DNA from: DAONLM01 sp035406685
Lineage (GTDB): Bacteria; Spirochaetota; GWE2-31-10; MWDO01
Assembly (NCBI GenBank): GCA_035406685.1
Contig: DAONLM010000175.1
Span: 1-6,266, forward strand
Reading direction: 5' to 3'
DNA: 6,266 bases
Positions 1 to 5,832 of this stretch are shown piece by piece. How positions within the stretch are numbered: the first letter of the stretch is position 1; each line of letters opens with the position of its first letter. Below the pieces are notes generated by a model. It was given only the letters and a program-made list of their open reading frames with translations. It was not told the origin of the DNA and did no database searches. The position numbers and the translations under genes were made by a program.

Positions 1-82
1 ATTTATAATTAAGTTACATCATTTTTTGTTGATTTTTATGGGGGAAGTTGTGTTACAAAAACTAAAACCGAAAAAAATCAAA

Positions 83-148
83 AAAGTGCGATATTGCTTC
101 TTAGTTGTTCTTGTCAACTTATTTTCCTATACACAATTGTCGCACTTT
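83..148. repeat. Inverted repeat with nested hairpin
   Basis: The arms AAAGTGCGA (83-91) and TCGCACTTT (140-148) are perfect 9-bp complements separated by 48 bases. A second small stem, AGTTG (103-107) with CAACT (115-119), nests inside with a 7-base loop. The arms are much richer in G+C than their surroundings, so chance pairing is less likely than for an AT stem. It could be the folded part of a small RNA, a decayed short element with terminal inverted repeats, or a terminator region for a gene beyond the left edge. No flanking target-site duplication is obvious. Nothing else recognisable lies in 1-222. Confidence 0.45.
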
Positions 149-190
149 CACAAAGTAAAACATATAAAATATTGGGGGTAAATCTATCAA

Positions 191-210
191 TTAAATCAAA
201 AAAGATTTAA
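191..210 (-). terminator. Possible weak terminator of the SUMF1 gene
   Basis: TTAAATC (191-197) and GATTTAA (204-210) form a perfect 7-bp stem with a 6-base loop, starting 12 bases beyond the TAG stop of the minus-strand gene at 223. On the minus strand the loop is six T's, and the sequence after the stem is only moderately T-rich. The stem has a single G-C pair, so it would be weak. AT hairpins are common by chance in this composition. Confidence 0.25.
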
Positions 211-222
211 AAAATAATCAAT

Positions 223-1053
223 CTATTTCTCATTCTTACAAATTCTAAAGCCATTAATTCTGCTACTAAACCATAGATTTATGCTATTCCTTGTAGAAAC
301 ACTCATAAAATTAGCTGCTCTATCCCATGAACCACCTCTCATGACTTTTGCTTCCCCTTTTTCTGGCCCTGTTGGATTCTCCTTAGGACTTTTAGAATAA
401 TAAGTAACATCATACCAATCCCAGCACCATTCAAAAATATTTCCATTCATATCATAGATACCAAGTTCATTTGGCTGTAATTTACCAACCGGGTTTGTCC
501 CTTCTTTTGGTGTTTTGCCAAACCAGGCAACTTTCTCTATCTCATTTGCTCCACTATATTTATACCCTTTTGACTTTAATCCACCTCTTGCTGCAAATTC
601 CCATTCCGCCTCTGTTGGCAATCTATAACCATTTGCAGTCTTATCAATTGTGATAATCCATTTTTGGGTATCACCACTGTTTAAATTGTTTGGATCCTTC
701 TGTGTTTTATCGATTTTATATACTGGCTTTAGCCCATCTTTTTGACTCTTTTTATTACAGAATTCAATTGCTTCATACCAGCTTACATTTTCCATCGGTC
801 TATCATCTCCTTTAAATTTTGAATTATTATATCCCATTACTTCAAAGAATTCTTTTTGTGTAACTTCATATTTGCCAATCCAGAAAGAATTTAATGTTAC
901 TTCATGAGCTGGCTTCTCGTCATTTGCACCATTATCGTCTCCCATCTTGAATGTTCCACCCTGAACAAACACAAAATACCCATCTTTACTTTCCTGAGCA
1001 TTAATAAAAAATAAAATTAATAAAGCAATAAATAAAGAAATAATCTTTTTCAT
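223..1053 (-). CDS. Secreted SUMF1/FGE-like domain protein without the catalytic cysteine pair
   Basis: This 276-residue protein belongs to the formylglycine-generating-enzyme-like (SUMF1, C-type-lectin fold) superfamily. Residues 1-20 form a signal peptide (KK, then a hydrophobic run, likely cleaved near INA-QES), so it should act outside the cytoplasm. Family landmarks occur in order: GGTFKMG (32-38), KYEVTQKEF (61-69), RPMENVSWYEA (85-95), GYRLPTEAEWEFAARGG (142-158), GIYDMNGNIFEW (198-209), MRGGSW (238-243) and GFRIC (268-272). True FGEs have two active-site cysteines shortly after the GGSF-like motif (C336 and C341 in human). Here GGSW is followed by DRAANFMSVSTRN with no Cys, so sulfatase activation is unlikely. 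Its role is unknown; ligand binding or another SUMF1-type modification is possible. The ATG at 1053 is supported by AGGAGG at 1062-1067 with 8-base spacing. The gene ends with TAG and is divergent from the RHH gene. Confidence 0.93.
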   Translation of the reverse strand: MKKIISLFIALLILFFINAQESKDGYFVFVQGGTFKMGDDNGANDEKPAHEVTLNSFWIGKYEVTQKEFFEVMGYNNSKFKGDDRPMENVSWYEAIEFCNKKSQKDGLKPVYKIDKTQKDPNNLNSGDTQKWIITIDKTANGYRLPTEAEWEFAARGGLKSKGYKYSGANEIEKVAWFGKTPKEGTNPVGKLQPNELGIYDMNGNIFEWCWDWYDVTYYSKSPKENPTGPEKGEAKVMRGGSWDRAANFMSVSTRNSINLWFSSRINGFRICKNEK

Positions 1054-1089
1054 TTATTTTTCCTCCTAAATTAAATATAATGATGTTAT

Positions 1090-1118
1090 ATTATATAACT
1101 AAAAATAGAATTATGCAA
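1090..1118 (-). promoter_or_regulatory. Sigma-70-like promoter of the SUMF1 gene
   Basis: Read on the minus strand, a -35 box TTGCAT (1118-1113) and a perfect -10 box TATAAT (1095-1090) are separated by exactly 17 bases. The predicted start near 1083 gives a leader of about 30 bases that includes the AGGAGG ribosome binding site. TATAAT-like strings are frequent in this AT-rich spacer, but the spacing and the matching -35 make this one credible. Confidence 0.5.
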
Positions 1119-1241
1119 TTAAAAAATTTTTATTTTAATAAAAAATATTTTTTTATTTTTTTCTAAAACTTGTAAAGGATTTTCTTAAAAATTTTGTGAT
1201 TAATATATAGAAATATTTTTTTTAAGAGGAGGATTAAAATT

Positions 1242-1748
1242 ATGAAAGAGTTTGATTTTGTTATAAATCAGGTTCTCTTTAATAAAATTGAAAACTTAAA
1301 AAAAATAAATAACAGAAATTTTTCAGTTATTGTTAGGGAAATAATTTTATTGATGATGCCGGTATTAAGAAAAAAACACCTTTATGAAAAAAGGAGAAAG
1401 AAGGACTACAAATTTATAAATGGCACTGAAAAAATAAGGGTGTTTTTGCCAGAAGAGATATATAATGAGTTGAAACTGGTGCACGACCAGTTAAACTCAT
1501 TTAGTATTGCAACTCTTATAAGGGAGTTGCTTGAGATATATTTTATAGGCATTGAAACTTATGGGGAAAAGAAATTTATGCAGATAATACAAGAGTTAAA
1601 AAATGAGATAGAAAGTTTAAAGGCAAAAAAGGCTTGTGTGGTGAAGGAGATAGGAGCCCAAGATATCCCATGCTCTGACGCACAGGCCGACTACTTTTTA
1701 CTCAAATTTAGCTCAAAATTTTACCTGAAAGAGATAAAATTTTTATAA
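1242..1748 (+). CDS. Tandem ribbon-helix-helix (CopG/Arc-like) protein, putative DNA-binding regulator
   Basis: The 168-residue protein has two segments that each fit the ribbon-helix-helix plan (short strand, helix, turn, helix). The first covers residues about 4-40 (FDFVINQVLF, FNKIENLKKI, FSVIVREIILLMM). The second covers about 64-102 (KIRVFLPEEI, YNELKLVHDQL, FSIATLIRELLEIYF). The repeated FS...(V/I)RE(I/L)(I/L) pattern links the two copies. RHH proteins usually dimerise to bind DNA as transcription factors or antitoxins; two units in one chain could form an intramolecular pseudo-dimer. A basic linker (RKKHLYEKRRKKDYK, 43-57) joins them. Residues 110-130 are lysine/glutamate-rich and could be helical. 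The last ~40 residues, encoded by the GC island and the AT tract after it, look unlike the rest. AGGAGG at 1227-1232, 9 bases before ATG, fixes the start. No toxin gene is adjacent, so a toxin-antitoxin role is not supported. The family call rests on pattern, not on recognition of a named homologue. Confidence 0.8.
   Translation: MKEFDFVINQVLFNKIENLKKINNRNFSVIVREIILLMMPVLRKKHLYEKRRKKDYKFINGTEKIRVFLPEEIYNELKLVHDQLNSFSIATLIRELLEIYFIGIETYGEKKFMQIIQELKNEIESLKAKKACVVKEIGAQDIPCSDAQADYFLLKFSSKFYLKEIKFL
1631..1690 (+). other. GC-rich stem-loop island inside the 3' end of the RHH gene
   Basis: Hand counting gives 34 G+C in 60 bases (57%), against 15 of 60 in 1561-1620 and 11 of 60 in 1701-1760. GGCTTGTGTG (1631-1640) pairs over 10 bp with CGCACAGGCC (1679-1688). 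The two non-Watson-Crick positions are both G-U pairs in a plus-strand RNA but would be A-C mismatches on the minus strand. Inside, GAGC (1654-1657) pairs with GCTC (1672-1675). The codons here end mostly in G or C, unlike the rest of the gene. This suggests a structured RNA element or an inserted sequence read through by the coding frame. No riboswitch or tRNA family is recognised. Confidence 0.45.
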
Positions 1749-1792
1749 AAGTTAAAATTTACCCCACATTTTTATATTCTCTCAACTTTCTT

Positions 1793-1827
1793 TTTAACTC
1801 TACCTCAGGTTAAGTCTGCTTTTTTTG
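1793..1827 (+). terminator. Possible terminator downstream of the RHH gene
   Basis: TTTAAC (1793-1798) pairs with GTTAAG (1809-1814), with one G-U pair and a 10-base loop. TCTGC and then a run of seven T's (1820-1826) follow. It lies 44 bases after the RHH stop codon, a suitable position. The stem is short and the T-run starts a few bases late, so efficiency is doubtful. A competing pairing is TCAGG (1805-1809) with CCTGA (1831-1835). Confidence 0.35.
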
Positions 1828-1846
1828 TCGCCTGAAAATAAAATCT

Positions 1847-1856
1847 TACCCGGGTA
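1847..1856. other. GC-centred perfect palindrome TACCCGGGTA
   Basis: This 10-base perfect palindrome sits in the RHH-chemoreceptor spacer, about 70 bases upstream of the chemoreceptor -35 box. Its six-base CCCGGG core stands out in an AT-rich spacer. It could be a protein-binding site or simply chance; no second copy was seen in the window. Confidence 0.25.
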
Positions 1857-1927
1857 TTACAAATAATTAAAAGAATTGTCATATTTATTTTTATAAAATA
1901 TCTTTTTATTTTTTTAAGAAAAACTAT

Positions 1928-1956
1928 TTGACAAAAAATAATTTTTGTTTGATAAT
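1928..1956 (+). promoter_or_regulatory. Sigma-70-like promoter of the chemoreceptor gene
   Basis: A perfect TTGACA -35 box (1928-1933) and GATAAT -10 box (1951-1956) are separated by 17 bases. The predicted start lies near 1963. That leaves a leader of about 25 bases holding AGGAG (1976-1980), 8 bases before the ATG. An intact promoter and ribosome binding site upstream of a gene with an internal stop suggests the interruption is recent or tolerated. Confidence 0.65.
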
Positions 1957-1988
1957 TAATTCAGTAATTATAAGCAGGAGAAATATAG

Positions 1989-2717
1989 ATGAAGAAAGGT
2001 AAATTAGCGAAAGATTTAATTTTATTTTTTGTTATTTCAGAGTCTTTAGCATTTAGTGTGATATTTCTTTTATTATATTATTTTATGGGTCTAAATTTTT
2101 CTAAGATCTTAAAAGAAAGTATTCCACCAATTATCATATCTTTTATAACTTATGGAATAGTTTCTTACATAATATATAATTTAATAAAACCAATTACCTT
2201 AATAGAAGAAGGTAATGCCCCATTAGATAAGGAAGTTATAATAAAAACAGGAAATAAATTAGGAATATTTTTTATTATTATTAATATAATAGGATTCATA
2301 ATGGCACCTGGCGTAGCAGTTGTTGTTAGAATAATAATAGATGGTTTTCTAAGATGGTCAACATTGAGGCTATTTACTATATGCTCTTTTACGGGAATTC
2401 TTATGGGCATCTTCCAGTATCTATATTCCACTTTTAAAATAAGAAATCTTAAAATAGAACTCAACATCATAGAATTTGATTCCAAAAAGTCTATTTTAGG
2501 ATTAAAGTCAAAAGTCTTTCTTATTACTCTTTTATTGGCTACTTTTTTAGGTGTAAATTTCTATTTATTTGTTCTAGCTAATGAAGAAAAAGTGGCTGGT
2601 ATTTCTCACTTTGCTATTTTAAATAAAGAGGCAGATGAAAAGAATCAGGGCTATTTTACAAAATTACTCGAATTAGCAAAAAAATCAGAAGACACTCAGG
2701 TTAGAGAAGAGGCATAA
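1989..2717 (+). CDS. N-terminal multi-spanning sensor part of the interrupted chemoreceptor
   Basis: This 242-residue half has five hydrophobic helices, at about residues 9-32, 45-66, 89-115, 126-147 and 174-196. They are followed by a polar segment (197-242, rich in Lys and Glu) that would start the outer loop. The module has no recognisable Cache, PAS or four-helix-bundle ligand domain, so the membrane helices themselves may sense, or may contact a partner. The N-terminal MKKGKLAK is positive and fits a cytoplasmic N-terminus. With a sixth helix after the stop, both ends of the full protein would be cytoplasmic, as required for a chemoreceptor. AGGAG at 1976-1980 supports the ATG. If translation stops at TAA, this half would be a free membrane protein without signalling output. 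Confidence 0.75.
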   Translation: MKKGKLAKDLILFFVISESLAFSVIFLLLYYFMGLNFSKILKESIPPIIISFITYGIVSYIIYNLIKPITLIEEGNAPLDKEVIIKTGNKLGIFFIIINIIGFIMAPGVAVVVRIIIDGFLRWSTLRLFTICSFTGILMGIFQYLYSTFKIRNLKIELNIIEFDSKKSILGLKSKVFLITLLLATFLGVNFYLFVLANEEKVAGISHFAILNKEADEKNQGYFTKLLELAKKSEDTQVREEA

Positions 2718-2759
2718 TATTTAGTAAAAAATTGGGAAATTCTTAATAAGAAAAATCTT

Positions 2760-4019
2760 TTGAAAACATCTCTTTTCTCTATTTTAATTATAAGTATTTT
2801 TTCTATATTTTTATACATTCTTGTTAATAGTATAGTATCAATAGTGAATTCAATTAATGAAAGAGTAAAAGAGATTTCAAATATAGAAGGAGATTTAACT
2901 AAATTTTTAGTAAAAACAAATGATGATGAACTTGGAGAATTACAGGTTTCGATAAATAAACTTATGATAAGTATAAATAGTTTTTTTTATAAAATATATG
3001 ACACAATTAATGAAATAATTTTAAAAACAAATTCAGAAAAGGAAAATATTAATCTTTTAGTTACTTCTAATGAGGAATTCTTTAAAATTTCTTCTGATGT
3101 AAAAAATGATATAGAACAGCATCTAAAACAGGTAAAAAATACAACAGAATTAGTTAAAAATCTTATTTCTTTGAACGAAGAAAATTTTAAAATTATTCAG
3201 AATCAATCAACCATGATAGAAGAGTCGAGTGCCTCTATTGAAGAGATGGGACAGTCGATTAAAATGGTCTCTGTGGCAACATCAAATGCCAATGAATTGG
3301 GGAAAAGATTAAATTTAGCATCAAAAGAGGGGCATTCTGTTGTTAGTGATATGAAGGACTCTATTGATAGAATTACTCAATTTGGCTCAAATATAATGGA
3401 GATAGCAAATACAATTTCTAATATTGCAGAGCAGACAGATTTACTTGCTATGAATGCAGCGATTGAAGCAGCTCATGCCGGCGAATATGGTAAAGGGTTT
3501 GCCGTTGTTGCAGATGAGATAAGAAAATTGGCTGAAAACTCTGGAAATCAGGCAAAAGAGATTTCAAAATTATTAAAATCAATGACAGATATTATTAGTA
3601 TAATAGAAGAAAAATTTGAAAATATGAGTCTTGCTATGGAAAAAATTCAAAATGATGTTAATAATACCATAAGAATAATAGAAGAAATTGACAATGCTGC
3701 AAAAGAACAACTAATCAACTCGCAGGACAACATGAAGGCAATTCAGGAATTAGTTGATATTACTTCTAAAATCATGGAAAATCTTAAAAATCAAAAAGAG
3801 AAGAATAAAACATTAATTGAAAATATAGAAGTTATGGAAAAATTCTCTATGAATGTTAATAGTGCAAGTGAAAAACAGATATCTTATTTAGAAAATCTAA
3901 AAGTAAGTTTTATCACTTTTAAAGAATATTTTGATAATACTAACAAATTACTGGATATTTTAAGTGATAAGTTTAAAACAATAAAGTTAGTGGATAAGAA
4001 ACTTATTGAGAATAAATAA
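2760..4019 (+). CDS. HAMP and methyl-accepting signalling part of the interrupted chemoreceptor
   Basis: The frame is open from 2718; TTG at 2760 is the first start-like codon after the stop, but no ribosome binding site precedes it. Counting from there, residues about 3-28 form a membrane helix. HAMP follows (about 22-75, with the typical GDLTKFLVKTNDDELGEL at 44-61), then long helices with Glu-Gln/Glu-Glu pairs suited to reversible methylation (for example SASIEEMGQSI, 157-167). The highly conserved hairpin tip covers about 215-260 (IAEQTDLLAMNAAIEAAHAG, then GKGFAVVADEIRKLAE). The tip binds CheW and CheA in this family and controls flagellar switching. No CheR-binding pentapeptide is seen at the C-terminus. 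A start at the first ATG (2964) would lose the membrane helix and HAMP, and it too lacks a ribosome binding site. The last 17 bases overlap the convergent hydrolase gene. Confidence 0.85.
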   Translation: MKTSLFSILIISIFSIFLYILVNSIVSIVNSINERVKEISNIEGDLTKFLVKTNDDELGELQVSINKLMISINSFFYKIYDTINEIILKTNSEKENINLLVTSNEEFFKISSDVKNDIEQHLKQVKNTTELVKNLISLNEENFKIIQNQSTMIEESSASIEEMGQSIKMVSVATSNANELGKRLNLASKEGHSVVSDMKDSIDRITQFGSNIMEIANTISNIAEQTDLLAMNAAIEAAHAGEYGKGFAVVADEIRKLAENSGNQAKEISKLLKSMTDIISIIEEKFENMSLAMEKIQNDVNNTIRIIEEIDNAAKEQLINSQDNMKAIQELVDITSKIMENLKNQKEKNKTLIENIEVMEKFSMNVNSASEKQISYLENLKVSFITFKEYFDNTNKLLDILSDKFKTIKLVDKKLIENK

Positions 4020-4755
4020 AATTTATTACATTCTCAACAAATTGTTTACTCTTTTCAATATGAACAATATGATTTGTTGAGGGGGATATCCATAGGTTTG
4101 AATTTCTTAATAGTCTAAAACCAGTTGTTGCATGTTCAATATCAAAGTAAAAGTCAGAATCCCCATATATAAAAAAAACCGGAACTTTTATACTTTTTAT
4201 CTTATCCCTAATGTCATAATTTCTATTCATTATATAAGACTTTTTGTCTTCTCTAATTATATTCCATAATGTTTTTGAATATATTGCATCGCCATGCATT
4301 TTTATAAGAGTATTTCTAAAATTAACATCAAGATCCTCAAATGGCTTAAAAACCCAGTCACATTTATCCTGAATTAGATCATCAGAATAAAGACCAGTTG
4401 ATTCAAGAATCAATTTTTTAACTTTATCTTTATTATTTAAGTAATAAAATATTGCTATTGCCCCACCCAAACAATGTCCACAAAGATAGAAACTTTTTAA
4501 TTGGAGTTTCTCTACAAACTCCTCTAACTCTTTAACGCTGAATTCTATTATCTCTTTATCAAAAGTCTTAATATGAGAAGATTTACCATACCCATATCTA
4601 TCATAATCTATAACCATAAATCTTTTTGCTAACTCATCTCTAACACTATCCCATGTCTCTGTGCCGTAAAATCCATCATGAAGTAAAATTAAAACTTCTC
4701 CACTGCCAGTGATGTTATAATATACTTTATAATCATTAATATCCACATAAGGCAT
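4003..4755 (-). CDS. Alpha/beta hydrolase with a cysteine nucleophile elbow
   Basis: This 250-residue cytoplasmic protein (no signal peptide) has the full alpha/beta-hydrolase order. The oxyanion-region motif is LLHDGFYGTETW (24-35), followed by VIDYDRYGYGKSS (48-60, like the family's DxRGxGxS), the nucleophile elbow GHCLGG (93-98), FIYGDSD (195-201) with D201 as likely acid, and NHIVHIEK (228-235) with H229 as likely base. The elbow residue is Cys95 (codon TGT), where most esterases, lipases and C-C hydrolases have Ser; dienelactone hydrolases naturally use Cys. The substrate is unknown, and fold motifs alone cannot distinguish esterase, thioesterase or dehalogenase activity. AAGGAA (4766-4761) sits 5 bases before the ATG. 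It follows htpX by 49 bases on the same strand, probably cotranscribed, and overlaps the chemoreceptor end by 17 bp tail-to-tail. Confidence 0.92.
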   Translation of the reverse strand: MPYVDINDYKVYYNITGSGEVLILLHDGFYGTETWDSVRDELAKRFMVIDYDRYGYGKSSHIKTFDKEIIEFSVKELEEFVEKLQLKSFYLCGHCLGGAIAIFYYLNNKDKVKKLILESTGLYSDDLIQDKCDWVFKPFEDLDVNFRNTLIKMHGDAIYSKTLWNIIREDKKSYIMNRNYDIRDKIKSIKVPVFFIYGDSDFYFDIEHATTGFRLLRNSNLWISPSTNHIVHIEKSKQFVENVINFIYSQ

Positions 4756-4804
4756 AAAAATTCCTTTTTTAGATTAAGATTAAAAATAAAAATATAATAA
4801 AAAT

Positions 4805-5764
4805 TTAAGATATTTTTGAAAGACTCTTTATCCTTTTTAACATATTAGGATGAGTACTCAATAATTCTAACAATCTATCGCTAAATTTTAATTTTATATT
4901 TTGATTCTTTAAATAATCAAGCTCATTTCTATCAATATGTCCACTCCCATCAAGATCTATCTGAGAGAGTTCTCTTATCTCTTTATAGGCTAAAGATGGA
5001 TCACTTGCAAAAAAAGCCTTGAATCCCTCTGCACTTTTTAGTTCTTCCTTTGGAATACTGGCAGCCCCATATACAAGTTTATATAAAGCAGATGCTAATG
5101 CCTCTGGTTTACTTCCGAGTTTAATTGAGCCTAAGTCAGCAAAATATTCTCTTATTCTTGAACCATATAAGACCAATAAATTCGTAATAAAGTATAAGAT
5201 CATTGTAATAAGTCCTACAATAGCAACATTACCAGCACTTCTTCTTCTACCATAACTACCACCCCACATTAGACTTCTTGATATAGCATAAAGAATCATT
5301 GGTATAACAGAGAGTATCATTATGAATAAAACATCATTATTCTTTAAATGACTTATCTCATGCCCAAGTACTGCCTTTAATTCCTCTTTATTTAACAATC
5401 TCATTAATGGAATTGTTACACAGACACTCCCATTATTTTTACCATACCCAAAGGCAAATGCATTTGGAATATTTATTTCACTTATTGCTACTTTTGGCAT
5501 CTTTATCTTTGCGTTTTCTGATAATTCTTTTACCATATCGTATAATTGAGGATTTTCTTCTCTTGTAATATATTTTATTCTCATTGCTATCTCCACGATT
5601 TTAGGACCTGCAAGATATTGAATAAAAATAATTAAAAGAGAAAATCCTATATAAAAATAGAGATTACCTATATTTAAATAAGTACCAATAATGGATATTA
5701 TTATGAATACTATAAAACCAAATATTGCTAAAAGAAAATAAAGCCTGAAATGTAACCCAAACAT
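4805..5764 (-). CDS. htpX: HtpX-type membrane zinc metalloprotease (M48) with an EF-hand-like loop
   Basis: This 319-residue protein matches the M48B HtpX family, membrane proteases that degrade damaged membrane proteins with a cytoplasmic zinc site. Two membrane helices (about 8-29 and 34-54) precede the catalytic part. The zinc motif HEISH (H135, E136, H139) follows PNAFAFGYG (100-108), and the third ligand is E206 in REYFAD. Two further helices lie at about 144-162 and 180-200, with a glycine/arginine-rich loop between (167-179). The C-terminal STHPNMLKRIKSL (303-315) is the usual HtpX ending. Between the third ligand and that ending is D-x-D-G-S-G-H-I-D-x-x-E (270-281), which satisfies every key position of a 12-residue EF-hand calcium loop. 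GGAGG (5775-5771) lies 6 bases before the ATG. It heads the hydrolase gene and follows the 112-residue gene by 64 bases. Confidence 0.95.
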   Translation of the reverse strand: MFGLHFRLYFLLAIFGFIVFIIISIIGTYLNIGNLYFYIGFSLLIIFIQYLAGPKIVEIAMRIKYITREENPQLYDMVKELSENAKIKMPKVAISEINIPNAFAFGYGKNNGSVCVTIPLMRLLNKEELKAVLGHEISHLKNNDVLFIMILSVIPMILYAISRSLMWGGSYGRRRSAGNVAIVGLITMILYFITNLLVLYGSRIREYFADLGSIKLGSKPEALASALYKLVYGAASIPKEELKSAEGFKAFFASDPSLAYKEIRELSQIDLDGSGHIDRNELDYLKNQNIKLKFSDRLLELLSTHPNMLKRIKSLSKIS

Positions 5765-5795
5765 TTTTAACCTCCAAAAGAATTTAGTCTTAAAA

Positions 5796-5832
5796 CATAA
5801 TTTAGCATAATTTTAAATTATTGAAAAATCAA
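5796..5832 (-). promoter_or_regulatory. Possible weak promoter of htpX with a direct repeat
   Basis: On the minus strand TTGATT (5832-5827) and TATGCT (5809-5804) are 17 bases apart, with 4 of 6 matches each. The start would lie near 5797 and the leader would be about 30 bases. The -35 box would overlap the stop codon of the upstream gene. CATAATTT occurs twice at a 10-base pitch (5796-5803 and 5806-5813) across the -10 region, which could be a regulator site. htpX may instead be read from the upstream gene's strong promoter. Confidence 0.25.

Larger units (their letters stand above)
1989..4019 (+). pseudogene. Methyl-accepting chemotaxis protein interrupted by one in-frame TAA
   Basis: Positions 1989-2717 and 2718-4019 are in the same reading frame, and the only interruption is TAA at 2715-2717 (codon 243). 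Read through, the product would have 676 residues: six membrane helices, HAMP, and a cytoplasmic methyl-accepting signalling domain. The stop falls in the loop between helices 5 and 6, which should be extracytoplasmic, so neither half alone has the full receptor topology. The codon is one substitution from CAA, GAA or AAA, and any of Gln, Glu or Lys would suit the charged surroundings (VREEA before, YLVKNWE after). There is no frameshift, deletion or decay elsewhere. Explanations are a recent nonsense mutation, a base-call error, stop-codon readthrough, or two separately made polypeptides. TAA ends several other genes here, so recoding of TAA is unlikely. Confidence 0.75.

Noticed and set aside
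2..181. Plus-strand open frame from the left edge to TAA at 179-181, with an ATG at 38 giving 47 residues
   Set aside because: There is no ribosome binding site, the frame spans the inverted repeat, and the predicted ending (rich in His, Lys and aromatics) does not look like a protein tail. A run of 60 open codons can arise by chance in one of six frames.
471..653. Plus-strand 60-residue open frame
   Set aside because: It lies antisense within the SUMF1 gene, has low-complexity Leu/Ile content and no ribosome binding site.
1625..1690. Minus-strand Rho-independent terminator (stem followed by TTTTTT)
   Set aside because: On that strand two positions become A-C mismatches, the loop is very long, and no minus-strand gene ends here.
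1631..1700. tRNA or known riboswitch in the GC island
   Set aside because: There is no 7-bp acceptor with T-arm consensus and no recognisable conserved riboswitch core on either strand.
1242..1748. Antitoxin of a toxin-antitoxin pair
   Set aside because: No small toxin-like gene overlaps or closely follows it. The next gene is a chemoreceptor with its own promoter 180 bases downstream.
2165..2485. Minus-strand 106-residue open frame
   Set aside because: It is a mirror of the chemoreceptor's membrane segments and has no translation signals.
1989..4019. Genetic-code change making TAA a sense codon
   Set aside because: TAA also ends the RHH, hydrolase, htpX and chemoreceptor genes at sensible positions, and no other internal TAA occurs.
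5019..5255. Plus-strand 78-residue open frame
   Set aside because: It is antisense to the well-supported htpX coding sequence.
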